Source of the DNA: Candidatus Saccharimonadota bacterium
GTDB lineage: Bacteria > Patescibacteriota > Saccharimonadia > Saccharimonadales > Saccharimonadaceae
Length of the DNA stretch: 64,000 bases
Assembly: GCA_009785325.1 (NCBI GenBank)
Contig: WQWN01000005.1
Span: forward strand, 1-64,000
Direction of reading: 5' to 3'
Shown in pieces: positions 8,649-17,715 of the stretch (position 1 is the first letter of the stretch; each line of letters begins with the position of its first letter). The notes below the pieces were generated by a model. The model ran no database searches. It was given only the letters and a program-made list of their open reading frames with translations, and was not told the origin of the DNA. The translations under genes and the position numbers were made by a program.

Positions 8649-10070
8649 TCACCCCTTTCCCACTTTAATTTCATAAACCAGCCGCTGATGATCCGTATCC
8701 AGGATATTATTTTTCCCGCCCAAAAACAGATCATCAAACAACGTCAGCGAACCCATATTGTCCTCAATATACTTCCAAATCTTCGCACCACCGTTGTAAT
8801 ACGACAAATCCTTAAACCACGGCAGCGTATCCGTCCCCCTAAACACTCTCTGCGTTCTCGCATACGCCATATCTTTCGCCTTCTTCACCGCCTCTTCCGA
8901 AAAATTATACTTTCCATCTGTCAGCAAGTCCATGCGCCAAGACGCCTCAAACACATCTCGAAAATCCCTCTCTCCGAAGTACGCCAAACCTTCAGTAATG
9001 TAGAGCGGCACACCCGCCTCTTCATACTCACCCATCACCGCCATCTCCATCACTCGTGCTACTCCCTCTTCTGTATCCGCATACCCACTCATTCCCTGTG
9101 CTAAAGGCTTCACACCCATCATCTCACCAATCTCCGCTCGATATACATGAGTTCCTATCTCGTGAACTAACAACCCTTCCAGTTTCGCTTTTGACACCGC
9201 CGCCCTGTTTTTCGGGATGTAAATTTTCTTCTCACTCGCAGAAACCGTAATTCCACCACTCTCAGACCAGTCCACCGACCACCCCATCGCGAACTGTGGA
9301 CCACTCTGCAAACTCTCCAACACCGCAGCAAAAACCTCTTTAATCTCCTCAGCAGTAAACTCCTTGCCATCCCTCGACGTATCCGGCACTACTTCCAAAA
9401 AATTCCCATAAAAATCCCGCGCCATCTCACCGATAAATTCAACCGTTTCATCTTCCGGCTTAAACCGTCCGTCCTCCTCAGCCCCCTCCATATCTCCACT
9501 CACGCACGCCATCAGCTCACCATAAATATTAGCCCCCTCTTCACCCAGCCTACCCTTATCAATACTCACGATCTTTTCCACCAAAAGCGACTTGTAGACA
9601 CTCCCCTCTGGCTCTCCATACAGCTCCCTGTTCAAATCCATATACCTCTCAGCTGCCATCGTATCACCAGGATTCTCCTGCACTTTTTTAGCCATCTTCA
9701 AAAGCTCTAAATTCTTCCGCCTCACCCGCAGCTCACCCTCGTACGCTTTTTTAGTAATTTCACCCATGTTGATACCCGCCAGCGCCTCTTCCACTTCTCC
9801 CAAACTTCCCTCTAACTTCTCCAAGACTTCCTCCGTCAGCGCTCCATACTCATTATTTGGCTGCCTCAGCTCATCGCTACTCAAAAACTCTTTCTTCGCC
9901 ACCTCAGCGTTACTCGGTCGAAACTTCTCGATAATCGTACTATCCGTACGATCAAACCCCTCCTCAAAAGCCTCCACCACCTCAGGTCTCTCAACCAATT
10001 CGACCTTTTCAGCCCCACTACTCTCCATCCTATCCCTCTCACCACTAAATGACCCAAGCTCTCTATTCAT
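8649..10070 (-). CDS. DUF1704/QEGLA-type metallopeptidase
   Basis: 473 aa from ATG 10070. TATAGT at 10077-10082 is 6 nt before this ATG, so the message is probably leaderless and the longer track start is not used. The first 150 residues are acidic and helical. Around residue 310 the zinc motif HEIGTHVYR is followed by PLAQGMSGYADTEEGVARV, the counterpart of the QEGLA motif. This places it in the DUF1704 family, which includes eukaryotic MATCAP tyrosine/glutamate carboxypeptidases and bacterial QEGLA proteins. I infer a peptidase that trims C-terminal residues. It heads an operon with an ATP-grasp ligase, the RimB-like protease and RimK, which suggests addition and removal of amino-acid tails. 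Confidence 0.75.
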   Translation of the reverse strand: MNRELGSFSGERDRMESSGAEKVELVERPEVVEAFEEGFDRTDSTIIEKFRPSNAEVAKKEFLSSDELRQPNNEYGALTEEVLEKLEGSLGEVEEALAGINMGEITKKAYEGELRVRRKNLELLKMAKKVQENPGDTMAAERYMDLNRELYGEPEGSVYKSLLVEKIVSIDKGRLGEEGANIYGELMACVSGDMEGAEEDGRFKPEDETVEFIGEMARDFYGNFLEVVPDTSRDGKEFTAEEIKEVFAAVLESLQSGPQFAMGWSVDWSESGGITVSASEKKIYIPKNRAAVSKAKLEGLLVHEIGTHVYRAEIGEMMGVKPLAQGMSGYADTEEGVARVMEMAVMGEYEEAGVPLYITEGLAYFGERDFRDVFEASWRMDLLTDGKYNFSEEAVKKAKDMAYARTQRVFRGTDTLPWFKDLSYYNGGAKIWKYIEDNMGSLTLFDDLFLGGKNNILDTDHQRLVYEIKVGKG

Positions 10071-10121
10071 ACACTCACTATACCACATCAGGCATAGCGC
10101 TTATCATGCTATAGTGTACTC
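10071..10121. promoter_or_regulatory. Divergent promoters, both apparently leaderless
   Basis: Only 51 bp separate two divergent ATGs. On the minus strand TATAGT (10077-10082) lies 6 nt from ATG 10070. On the plus strand TGCTATAGT (-10 at 10110-10115) lies 6 nt from ATG 10122. Neither gene has a Shine-Dalgarno sequence. Confidence 0.7.
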
Positions 10122-11051
10122 ATGACAAAAACCATCGCTATCTACGTTAGCACCGCCACCGACACTCAGCCACCCACTTTTAACACCCCTGACAATGCCC
10201 TCGGCTACGCTGATCTTTTCCGCTTCATCATCAAACACGGCGGTCAACCTATCATTACCTACGACGCCGACAGTACATATCTTGGTAATAGCAGATTTAA
10301 TCAATACTGGATCGCCGAACTCGCCAACGACCAAATTTCTTACAAGAAAATCGACTCCGAAATCACCGTCGACCTCCTCTACGACAAAAACCGCTTCCCC
10401 TACTCTGATCTCAAAAAACTCAACCCCGACAAGATTAAACAAATCTGCAACGATAAATACTCTAGCTACCTCCTCTCACCCGACATGTCCTCAACTTCTT
10501 TTCTCATCAACACCCCCGAGCAACTAGATACCCTCCGCGCAACGTACAGCCAACAGCGGATAGTAATAAAAGAGCTAGACGGGCTGGGCGGCGAAAAAGT
10601 GTTTATTGGCAATCTTGCCAACTATCACAACAACTTCAACTACCCCCTCATCTTCCAAGAATTCATCGACACCTCATCCGGACTCCCAGATCTCGCAAAC
10701 GGCATTCACGACCTTCGAATCGCGCTATTCAACGGCCAGCCAATCCACGGCCTCCTGCGCTATCCCACCAATCCAGACGAACTCCGCACCAACCTCTACC
10801 TCGGTGGAAAAGTCCAAGCCTTGTTCATCAACCAAATCCCCACCGACGCCATTAAGCTTGCCCAGGAAATAGATCGTCGCTTTCAGACCGACTCACCACG
10901 CTTCTTCGCTGCCGACTTCGGTTTCGACGGACAAAACTGGAAATTATTTGAACTCAACAATATGCCAGGCATATGGTCTAAACGCCTCTACGGCGACGCA
11001 AACGACGAATATCTTGAACTCCTCGCCAAAAATCTCGTCAGTTCCGCCTAA
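10122..11051 (+). CDS. ATP-grasp ligase, glutathione-synthetase-like
   Basis: 309 aa. An N-terminal domain with IAIYVST and IIKHGGQPIITYDAD is followed by an ATP-grasp domain: VIKELDGLGGEKVF, PLIFQEFID and, near the C terminus, FAADFGFDGQNWKLFELNNMPG, with the expected D/E/N metal ligands. It resembles glutathione-synthetase and RimK-type amide-bond ligases; the substrates are not evident. It diverges from the peptidase/RimK operon across a 51-bp intergenic region and is probably part of the same modification system. It starts without a ribosome-binding site, 6 nt after the -10 box. Confidence 0.75.
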   Translation: MTKTIAIYVSTATDTQPPTFNTPDNALGYADLFRFIIKHGGQPIITYDADSTYLGNSRFNQYWIAELANDQISYKKIDSEITVDLLYDKNRFPYSDLKKLNPDKIKQICNDKYSSYLLSPDMSSTSFLINTPEQLDTLRATYSQQRIVIKELDGLGGEKVFIGNLANYHNNFNYPLIFQEFIDTSSGLPDLANGIHDLRIALFNGQPIHGLLRYPTNPDELRTNLYLGGKVQALFINQIPTDAIKLAQEIDRRFQTDSPRFFAADFGFDGQNWKLFELNNMPGIWSKRLYGDANDEYLELLAKNLVSSA

Positions 11052-11063
11052 ACCCTACTCGCC

Positions 11064-12167
11064 CTACCCAAAAATCCCCTTCTTCTTCACCCCTTCAAAC
11101 TCCCTCAACATCTCTTTCTGCTTCCTCGTCAGTCCCGTCGGCGTCTCCACTCTCACTGTCACGATATGCGCACCCCGCCCCTCTCTCTTCATATGCGGCA
11201 CGCCATGCCCGCTCAGCTTAAAATCCGTTCCGCTTTGCGTCCCTGCAGGTATTCTCATAGTAATCTTACCATCCACTGTCTCCACCTCAATTTCCGTACC
11301 GAGCGCCGCCTCCACCATCCCCACACTCTCTTCGCTCAAAATCAAATCACCCTCCCGCGTAAACTTCTTGTGCGCTTTTACTCGCACATGCACGTACAGA
11401 TCACCTTTCGCCCCCGACCCAGCCACCGCCTCACCGCGCCCCGCCAGTCGTATCGTCGCCCCGTCATCAATCCCTGCAGGCACTTTCAGTTTCGTCGTCT
11501 GCTTCCTCTTCTCGATCCCATTCCCTGCGCACACCGTACACACTTTCTCTGGCACTTTCCCTTTTCCTCGGCACGTGTCACACGCCACCGTCTGCTGGAT
11601 CTGCCCAAACAACGTATTCATCACCCGATTCACCTGCCCAGCACCTTTACATGCCGGACACGTCTCCATATCATGTCCAGGCTCCGCTCCCGACCCCTTG
11701 CAGTGCTCACATGTATCATCCAAATTCAAAATAATCTCCTGCTCCACCCCAAACACCGCCTCCTCAAACTTCAAATTCAAATTAACCTCCACATCCCGCC
11801 CACGTCGCGCCCGCTGCTGCCGACCCCCCATCCCAAACATATCTCCAAAAATATCTCCAAAACCTCCGCCACCGAAATCAAACTGCACACCTTGCCCACC
11901 AAATCCTCCAAAAGGATTCCCGCCACCAGAAAAACCGCCACCTCCAGCGCTACCCACACCCGCATGTCCAAACTGATCATACCTCTGTCGCTTCGCTTTA
12001 TCCTTCAGCACTTCATGTGCTTCATTCACTTCCTTGAATTTCGTCTCATCGCCACCCTCTTTGTCAGGATGAAATTTCACCGCCGCCTTCCGATACGCCT
12101 TCTTTATCTCATCGTCACTCGCACCCTTACTGACACCCAAAACTTCATAATAATCTCTCTTAGCCAT
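11064..12167 (-). CDS. dnaJ: Chaperone DnaJ
   Basis: 367 aa. Start chosen at ATG 12167 ([11 protein letters not shown]); the GTG of the track ORF at 12188 falls between the -10 box and the operator. The J domain carries HPD (residues 34-36), followed by a Gly/Phe region to about residue 115. The zinc domain has four CxxCxGxG-type repeats beginning CEHCKGSG and ending CTVCAGNG, and a C-terminal substrate-binding domain follows. DnaJ delivers unfolded clients to DnaK and stimulates its ATPase. dnaK is 43 kb away in this window, but both carry CIRCE operators. It is a single gene, convergent with the ATP-grasp gene. Confidence 0.96.
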   Translation of the reverse strand: MAKRDYYEVLGVSKGASDDEIKKAYRKAAVKFHPDKEGGDETKFKEVNEAHEVLKDKAKRQRYDQFGHAGVGSAGGGGFSGGGNPFGGFGGQGVQFDFGGGGFGDIFGDMFGMGGRQQRARRGRDVEVNLNLKFEEAVFGVEQEIILNLDDTCEHCKGSGAEPGHDMETCPACKGAGQVNRVMNTLFGQIQQTVACDTCRGKGKVPEKVCTVCAGNGIEKRKQTTKLKVPAGIDDGATIRLAGRGEAVAGSGAKGDLYVHVRVKAHKKFTREGDLILSEESVGMVEAALGTEIEVETVDGKITMRIPAGTQSGTDFKLSGHGVPHMKREGRGAHIVTVRVETPTGLTRKQKEMLREFEGVKKKGIFG

Positions 12168-12176
12168 ATCTCGCGT

Positions 12177-12215
12177 ATTATACTCCACCTAGCACTCCAT
12201 TTGCAAGAGTGCCAA
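12177..12215 (-). promoter_or_regulatory. CIRCE operator and promoter of dnaJ
   Basis: On the minus strand TTGGCACTC-N9-GAGTGCTAG (12189-12215) matches the CIRCE consensus TTAGCACTC-N9-GAGTGCTAA at all but two or three positions. A -35 TTGCAA sits inside the N9, with 18 nt to TATAAT (12177-12182). A repressor such as HrcA bound here would block the polymerase. hrcA itself is not in the window. Confidence 0.85.
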
Positions 12216-12276
12216 TCAGTCCTCTTTTCACACTATCACGCATATGCTATACTACCCCCAAACGGACCAATATAAA

Positions 12277-13308
12277 ATGAATAAAGAAGCCCTCAAAAAA
12301 ACCATCCTCCAGCATAACAGCCCTGATTTTCCCTTCGAATTTGCAGTTAATGGCGATTCTATCACAGGCTACTGGAACTGGACTGACGCCAAATGGTTCA
12401 CTCCTGGTACCGTCACCGAAGAACAGCGATTATATAACTTTACCATCACCCTACTCGACAACAACACATACCTCGAACACGAGAAACACGCAGAAAATTA
12501 CCGCGAGGAAAAAGACAACAGCCTCAAAGGCATTATGGCTAAAGTCGGCATTAAAGACGACGACGGCAATATTTCTTCTACAGCCCGCGTCATCGGTCAA
12601 AACCCTGACGACATCCGCGGACCTCTCCGCGATCTTCTCAAACGCGGCGGCTGGAAAAAGGCCAACTTCATCACAACAACTATTGTCAAAATTAAAGATT
12701 TCTTCGGTATACAGTCTAAATCCACCCCTCCAGGAACAACCGCTAATACCCAAATCCAAAACCCCGCCGAAAAAATCGGCGAAGCCGCCTCTCAAATGAT
12801 CACACCAGCAGCCCCACCCACACCCATAACTCCGACCACGACGCCTCCTGATCAGACTTCTGCACCAGCCCCAAACCCCCAGTCGCCCGCCACACCTCCC
12901 TCCTTCGACCCTAGCCTTATCGCAATCGACAATGCCGAAGACGACAATCTCATTCTTCAGAGCCTAAGACCTGACCCAGTCTCTCTCCTTCACACTCCAG
13001 CCACCGAAGAAACCACCCCTCATCCCACACCAATAGCTCCACCCCTTCCCACAACACCGGCTTCTGTCGCCTCACTTACTCCTATTCAGCCAGTTCCCGC
13101 CCCAATTCCAGCAACTCCACAACCGACCCCACCACAAAACACTGCACCGGCGCAACCACAAACACCCATCCCTCAACCAGCCGTACAAGCTCCAATCCCA
13201 CCAACAGCCCCGCCACCAATACCTACCCCCGTCCAACAACCACCCACACCAGCAACTCCACCAACCCAGCCTCAACCCCTCACTCCACCACAACTACCAC
13301 AGCAATAA
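12277..13308 (+). CDS. Hypothetical protein with long proline-rich tail
   Basis: 343 aa from ATG 12277 (MNKEALKK). TGCTATACT ends at 12253, so the longer track start at 12244 would precede transcription. Residues 1-130 look folded: DFPFEFAVNGDSITGYWNWTD, then YNFTITLLDNNTYLEH and GPLRDLLKRGGWKKANF. From about residue 165 the protein is almost entirely Pro/Thr/Ala/Gln (PPTPITPTTTPP..), probably disordered. I recognise no family. The N-terminal part resembles a small beta-rich domain that could bind a ligand. No signal peptide or membrane span is seen. There is no clear Shine-Dalgarno. It diverges from dnaJ and its CIRCE site. Confidence 0.65.
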   Translation: MNKEALKKTILQHNSPDFPFEFAVNGDSITGYWNWTDAKWFTPGTVTEEQRLYNFTITLLDNNTYLEHEKHAENYREEKDNSLKGIMAKVGIKDDDGNISSTARVIGQNPDDIRGPLRDLLKRGGWKKANFITTTIVKIKDFFGIQSKSTPPGTTANTQIQNPAEKIGEAASQMITPAAPPTPITPTTTPPDQTSAPAPNPQSPATPPSFDPSLIAIDNAEDDNLILQSLRPDPVSLLHTPATEETTPHPTPIAPPLPTTPASVASLTPIQPVPAPIPATPQPTPPQNTAPAQPQTPIPQPAVQAPIPPTAPPPIPTPVQQPPTPATPPTQPQPLTPPQLPQQ

Positions 13309-13324
13309 CCCCACAAACCCAAAC

Positions 13325-14029
13325 TTACTCTGCGTTCGTGTAAACTCCAGTTACGTCATCATGATCTTCTAGTAAATCTAGTACACGAGTTAAGTTCTCT
13401 CCTATCTCTTCATCTTCCACGCCTACCATCACACTCGGCACATATTGTAATTCCGCCGACTTCACCACTAGTCCCGCATCTAAAATATTCTTTCTCACCC
13501 CCGCGAGTTCTTTCATGTCTATATAAACCACTATCTCACCCTCATCTTCTTCCGCATCTTCCGCTCCCGCTTCCAGTACCGCCAACAGCAATTCTTCCCC
13601 ACTTCCCTCCACTACGATCACTCCCCTCCGCTTAAACTGAAACATCACACTTCCAGGATCCGCGATCCGTCCACCATTTTTCGTGAGCACCGACCGCACT
13701 TCAGGAAAAGTCCGATTCTTATTATCTGTCGCCACTTCTATAATTATCCCCACTCCACCAGGGCCATATGCCTCGTAAGTCTCTTCGATCATTTGCGCAG
13801 CACCCTTATCCGTCACGCGCGCGATCGCCCGCTTGATATTATCATTTGGCATATTTGCCTGCTTTGCCTTCTCTATCGCCATCGCGAGACTCGAGTTTAT
13901 TTCAGGATCAGCTCCGTTTCGCGCCGCAATCGCAATCAAATTCCCCAGCTTCGTAAACACCGCTCCCCTCTTTGCATCCATCACTGCCTTGTGTCTATGT
14001 GTTGTCGCCCATTTACTATGTCCTGCCAT
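13325..14029 (-). CDS. YebC/TACO1-family regulator
   Basis: 234 aa, close to the family length. The N terminus MAGHSKWATTHRHKA is the diagnostic start of YebC/TACO1 proteins. It is followed by GNLIAIAARNGADP, NMPNDNIKRAI and EAYGPGGVGIIIE. The family is widespread and described both as transcriptional regulators and as factors easing ribosome stalling; the role here is inferred only from homology. GAGG precedes the ATG. It is a single gene, convergent with the proline-rich protein (16 bp apart) and divergent from the membrane protein at 14168. Confidence 0.93.
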   Translation of the reverse strand: MAGHSKWATTHRHKAVMDAKRGAVFTKLGNLIAIAARNGADPEINSSLAMAIEKAKQANMPNDNIKRAIARVTDKGAAQMIEETYEAYGPGGVGIIIEVATDNKNRTFPEVRSVLTKNGGRIADPGSVMFQFKRRGVIVVEGSGEELLLAVLEAGAEDAEEDEGEIVVYIDMKELAGVRKNILDAGLVVKSAELQYVPSVMVGVEDEEIGENLTRVLDLLEDHDDVTGVYTNAE

Positions 14030-14085
14030 TTTCCCTCTTCACGTTTTAACTTTTCTCTCCAAATTTTACCACAAAACCCCTCAGC

Positions 14086-14114
14086 TTGCCATAATGCATA
14101 AATTATGCTATGAT
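14086..14114 (+). promoter_or_regulatory. Promoter of the 14.2 kb membrane protein
   Basis: TTGCCA, 17 nt, TATGAT with an extended TGC before the -10. It is followed by a leader of about 45 nt ending in AAAAGGAGG upstream of ATG 14168. Confidence 0.7.
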
Positions 14115-14167
14115 CTAGAAAGTTTTCATAAAAGTTCTTTACAAACCCGAAAAGGAGGCATAAGACC

Positions 14168-14899
14168 ATGTTTAGTCGTGTAAAAGCCAAGTTATTCGAA
14201 ATCTACCTCGCAAGACCTCTTTCTATCATTGTCGTATATGTAGTCATTGTTATTGCTGTTGCTACTTTTGCGTTCGTTGTTTCAATCAACAACCAAGCAT
14301 CACAGACCCAACAGCAGTATGCATTATCCCAGACACGCACTGATATCCTCACCCAACAACAAGCACTTCAGGAAAAATGGGAAGATATTACAGGCGTCAT
14401 ACTGCACGTCAATCGCGAGATACAGACTGAAGTCATCCAACCTCTCAGCGAGTTATCACTCGACCTCGAAGCACCGGAATGGTCTACAGTCAGACACCTC
14501 ACCTCAAACGAATTCAAACGACTCCAGCATTACTCCGAGCAAATCATCACTCTATCCGACAGCTATGACATCGCCGCCCTACTCACCGCAGCTACCACGC
14601 TTCACTATATAACCCGAGCCGTAGGTAACACTGTGGAGAGCTTCATACTTCCCGATAACGCTATAGCTCATACAGCCGACCATTTGCGCGGCAACCTACT
14701 TGCAATCGCAGGCCAGCGTGGCAAAGAATACTATGCTGACCTCGACAGTATCGTGCGCTTCGTAAATGCTGCCCGCGAATTCAATCGCCTCCTCTCGACA
14801 CAAAACGGTCAGCAAATCACTACCGAACTTGGACTCGCACCACTCACAATCCCTCGCGAGATCCACCTTCCAGGTCTCACTATTCAGTTCGGGATCTAG
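14168..14899 (+). CDS. Hypothetical membrane-anchored protein, LemA-like topology
   Basis: 243 aa with a strong ribosome-binding site (AAAAGGAGG). One N-terminal membrane span at about residues 20-42 (PLSIIVVYVVIVIAVATFAFVV) is followed by a helical, probably extracytoplasmic domain starting QASQTQQQYALSQTR. No catalytic motif is visible. The arrangement recalls LemA, but I do not see LemA sequence signatures. It is monocistronic, with its own promoter and a strong terminator. Confidence 0.6.
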   Translation: MFSRVKAKLFEIYLARPLSIIVVYVVIVIAVATFAFVVSINNQASQTQQQYALSQTRTDILTQQQALQEKWEDITGVILHVNREIQTEVIQPLSELSLDLEAPEWSTVRHLTSNEFKRLQHYSEQIITLSDSYDIAALLTAATTLHYITRAVGNTVESFILPDNAIAHTADHLRGNLLAIAGQRGKEYYADLDSIVRFVNAAREFNRLLSTQNGQQITTELGLAPLTIPREIHLPGLTIQFGI

Positions 14900-14904
14900 A
14901 AGTC

Positions 14905-14936
14905 AAGCCAGTTTCATTCTAGGAACTGGCTTTTTC
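14905..14936 (+). terminator. Intrinsic terminator
   Basis: AAGCCAGTT, a 10-nt loop, AACTGGCTT followed by TTT; a perfect 9-bp stem right after the stop codon. Confidence 0.85.
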
Positions 14937-14995
14937 ATATCAAAACAATAACTCACTAAAACAAAATGACGGATAAATCCGTCAAAATCCTAGTG

Positions 14996-15072
14996 TGGTA
15001 GTACCGGCTGGGATCGAACCAGCGACCTTAGGCTTATGAGTCCTACGCTCTAACCAACTGAGCTACGGTACC
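14996..15072 (-). tRNA. tRNA with CAT anticodon (Met, or Ile2)
   Basis: 77 nt on the minus strand with CCA encoded. Acceptor GGTACCG/CGGTACT has a G1-U72 pair, the D-arm is GCTC..GAGC, and the anticodon loop is CTCATAA in stem TAGGA/GCCTA with one mismatch beside the loop. It is not the initiator, because no C1-A72 mismatch is present. One of the two non-initiator CAT tRNAs in the window may be tRNA-Ile with lysidine; sequence alone does not settle which. Confidence 0.9.
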
Positions 15073-15180
15073 ACGCCCACCCATTCTACCAAATCCTTAC
15101 AAAAAATCCACCCCGCCACCACTCCTCTCTACCAAATTTCCCACGCCTTCATGTTTATGCTAAAATCAAAGTGTAAAACC

Positions 15181-15885
15181 ATGGACCTACTACCTAATAT
15201 TTTCATCATCCTACTAGCTGCCCTCATCCATGCTAGCCTCCAGCTCGGCCCGGGTTGTTTACTCTTGCTTTGTCGCCATTCCCTCAGCACCCCAAAACTC
15301 CGCAAATCCACCACTACTCTCACCGTAGGTTTCATTCTCGGCGCAGTATTTATCACTACCACCCTCCTCGCCGCCGCCTGCTACTTCCTCTTTATAATCT
15401 TCCAGCAAAACCAACCACCTCTCGTCGTCACCGCCATCGCGTCTGGTGTTGTCGTCGGTCTTGCTGGCGTCCTCCCTTTCATCTACTACCGCCCTACCGG
15501 CACCGCTCTCTGGATTCCTCGCACCACTGCCAATTTCCTAGAGTCTCGCACCGCCAAAACCTCCAACCCCACCGAGTCTTTCTCTCTCGGCATCATGTCT
15601 GTTCTCGGCGAAGCTCCCATCACTCTCGTCCTTATCGCTATCGCTAGCTACTCCATCCTAGAACTCACCACTTCTTGGCAACTTCTCACGATCGTCATCT
15701 ACGCTATTATTGCCACCATCCCCCTCACTAGCACCGCCCTCGCACTCCGTTTCGGTTCCAATATCTCTCGCATCCAGCGTTGGCGCGAGTCAAACAAAAC
15801 TTTCTTTAGAATCATCCTCGCCGTCGGCTTCTTTACTCTCGGTGCTTATATTTTCGTGTTCAAAGGGTTACCGGTCGGCATATGA
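15181..15885 (+). CDS. Polytopic membrane protein, possibly LysE/DsbD-type transporter
   Basis: 234 aa from ATG 15181. TGCTAAAAT ends at 15166, leaving a leader of only a few nucleotides and excluding the track start at 15151. About six membrane spans are seen. The N terminus has LLAALIHASLQLGPGCLLLL, with a GPG in the first span reminiscent of LysE/RhtB- and DsbD/TauE-like transporters, but overall similarity is too weak for a substrate. It overlaps the ATP-cone gene by 4 nt (ATGA). Confidence 0.6.
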   Translation: MDLLPNIFIILLAALIHASLQLGPGCLLLLCRHSLSTPKLRKSTTTLTVGFILGAVFITTTLLAAACYFLFIIFQQNQPPLVVTAIASGVVVGLAGVLPFIYYRPTGTALWIPRTTANFLESRTAKTSNPTESFSLGIMSVLGEAPITLVLIAIASYSILELTTSWQLLTIVIYAIIATIPLTSTALALRFGSNISRIQRWRESNKTFFRIILAVGFFTLGAYIFVFKGLPVGI

Positions 15886-16169
15886 CAAAACAAAAACCTC
15901 TCACTATCATCAAACGCTCTGGCGAACGTGAACAAAACTTCTCCCCTCGCAAATTCCACGCCAGTATCCTAAAAGAAGCCCTCGCCCTTAAAATTCCCCC
16001 AGGTCAAGCTGAAGAAATCGCTAAACTCACCACTGACCACGTCGAAAAATGGACTAAATCTCGCCCTACTGTCACTACTGCCGACATTCGTCGCGTCGCT
16101 ACTCGTCACCTCAAACGCCTCCATCTCGACCTAGCCTACCTCTACGAAAACAATGGACATATGATCTAA
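15882..16169 (+). CDS. Stand-alone ATP-cone domain protein
   Basis: 95 aa, essentially one ATP-cone: IIKRSGEREQNFSPRKFHASI at the start, VEKWTKSRPTVTTADIRRVATRHL in the middle and YLYENN at the end. ATP-cones bind ATP/dATP and occur in ribonucleotide reductases and in NrdR. NrdR-type zinc fingers are absent here, so this is a free regulatory domain whose partner is unknown. Its start overlaps the upstream membrane protein stop (ATGA) and the next gene follows after 27 nt, so the three are probably one operon. Confidence 0.8.
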   Translation: MTKQKPLTIIKRSGEREQNFSPRKFHASILKEALALKIPPGQAEEIAKLTTDHVEKWTKSRPTVTTADIRRVATRHLKRLHLDLAYLYENNGHMI

Positions 16170-16196
16170 ACCAACCAAATCAAAGGAGAATACCTC

Positions 16197-17573
16197 ATGC
16201 TAAACAAATCCAAATACGACTTCGAACTTATCGTCATCGGCAGCGGAGCAGGCGGATCAACTGCCGCTCTCACGTCTGCTAAATCCGGCTACAAAACCGC
16301 CCTCATCGAGTCAGACGTCTTCGGCGGCAGCGCCCCTAACCATAGTGACGTTCCTATGTCTGCCCTCCTCCAAGCCTCCCACCTCTACGACCAAGCTCGC
16401 CGCGGTGTCCGTTTCGGTATTAGTAGTAGCGGCCTCCGTTACAACTTCCCTACTATCATGGGATTCAAAGACGCCGCCAGTAAAAAAACCGGCGCAAAGG
16501 ACAACCGCCAACTCTACGAAAAAGCAGGTGTAAAAACTTTTCATGGCACTGCACATTTTCTCAGCCCCCACGAGATCTCCATCGGCAATAAGCGCCTCAC
16601 CGCCCGTAAATTCCTCATCGCTACAGGCGCCACACCTACACTAACCGATATTCGTGGCCTCGACACTGTCTCACACCTCACTCCTCGCTCCGTCACTGAA
16701 CTTCACCGTCCCGTCAAATCCATCTTCATTGTCGGTGGTGGCACAGCTGGCGTCGAGATCGCTCAGCTCTTCGCTTCTCTCGGCACAAAAGTCCTTATCG
16801 CCGATATCGCCTCTAGACTCCTTCCTCGCGACGACGAAGAAGTCGGCCAGCTCATCGGTCAAGTTTTCGACAAAACTTACGGAATTAAAGTTCTGACTAG
16901 CACTCGCGTCGTAACTGTATCAAAAGACGGTAGCTACAAAAAAGTCACCTACCTCCGCGGCGGAGAGGAAAAAACCATCCGCGTCGATGAAATCCTCATC
17001 GCCACAGGCTCTACCCCTGCTACTGACCTCGGTCTCGAAAACGCAAAAGTCGACTACGACAAAACTGGTATCACTGTCAGTTCCAGTCTCCAAACTTCCG
17101 CCAAACATATCTACGCCGCTGGTGACGTCGTCGGCGAAGGCCCGAGTTCCACGACAAAAGCCGTCCTCGAGAGTCAGGTCGCAGGTCACAACCTCTTCCA
17201 TAAAAACAAGCAAAACGTTGACTATACCGTCATCCCGAAAATCATCCGCACTCACCCAGTCGTCGCCACCGTCGGGCTCATGGAAGACGACGCCATCAAA
17301 TCCGACCTCAAATACCTCAAAGCTCTCGTCCCTCTCAAAAACACTCCTCGCTCCATCACTGCCGATTTCACCGACGGCTTCGTCAAACTCATCACAGCAA
17401 AAAATGGCCAAATCCTCGGCGCTACCATTGTTGCCCCAGAAGCAGATACCATGATCCACGAGCTCTCCCTCGCCATCCGTTACCAACTCACTACTTACGA
17501 TCTCGCTACCCTCCCTCACGCTTTCCTTTCCTGGAACGAAATCATCCGCCTCGCCGCCCAAAAAATCAAATAA
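16197..17573 (+). CDS. FAD/NAD(P) oxidoreductase of the disulfide-reductase fold lacking the redox cysteines
   Basis: 458 aa with AAAGGAGAA before the ATG. FAD-binding VIGSGAGGSTAAL lies near residue 12, NAD(P)-binding IFIVGGGTAGVEIAQ near residue 178, the second FAD motif IYAAGDVVGEGP near residue 305, and a C-terminal dimerisation domain follows. The fold is that of dihydrolipoamide dehydrogenase and mercuric reductase. However, the redox motif (GGTCxNxGCxPSK in the family) reads GGSAPNHSDVPMS, so both cysteines are replaced (Ala, Asp). The catalytic His of HxxPTxxE is also changed (HAFLSWNE). Flavin and nicotinamide sites appear intact, so it probably transfers electrons to an acceptor without a disulfide. 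It may be cotranscribed with the ATP-cone gene. Confidence 0.85.
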   Translation: MLNKSKYDFELIVIGSGAGGSTAALTSAKSGYKTALIESDVFGGSAPNHSDVPMSALLQASHLYDQARRGVRFGISSSGLRYNFPTIMGFKDAASKKTGAKDNRQLYEKAGVKTFHGTAHFLSPHEISIGNKRLTARKFLIATGATPTLTDIRGLDTVSHLTPRSVTELHRPVKSIFIVGGGTAGVEIAQLFASLGTKVLIADIASRLLPRDDEEVGQLIGQVFDKTYGIKVLTSTRVVTVSKDGSYKKVTYLRGGEEKTIRVDEILIATGSTPATDLGLENAKVDYDKTGITVSSSLQTSAKHIYAAGDVVGEGPSSTTKAVLESQVAGHNLFHKNKQNVDYTVIPKIIRTHPVVATVGLMEDDAIKSDLKYLKALVPLKNTPRSITADFTDGFVKLITAKNGQILGATIVAPEADTMIHELSLAIRYQLTTYDLATLPHAFLSWNEIIRLAAQKIK

Positions 17574-17588
17574 TCCACACTCAGCACC

Positions 17589-17617
17589 TTGACTTCCGCT
17601 CGCACATCTGCTACAAT
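17589..17617 (+). promoter_or_regulatory. Promoter of the RNase J gene
   Basis: TTGACT, 17 nt, TACAAT with TGC before the -10. A leader of about 90 nt follows. It contains GACGC..GCGTC and GTAC..GTAC complementary pairs (about 17656-17694), suggesting a hairpin in the 5' UTR. Confidence 0.75.
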
Positions 17618-17715
17618 TCCAGATACTAATTAATATAACTTCTTTCCTCTGACGCAGCGCGTACAAAAAACACGTACTCGGACAGCGTCGTTGCTGAAAC
17701 GAATTTTGGAGACCT

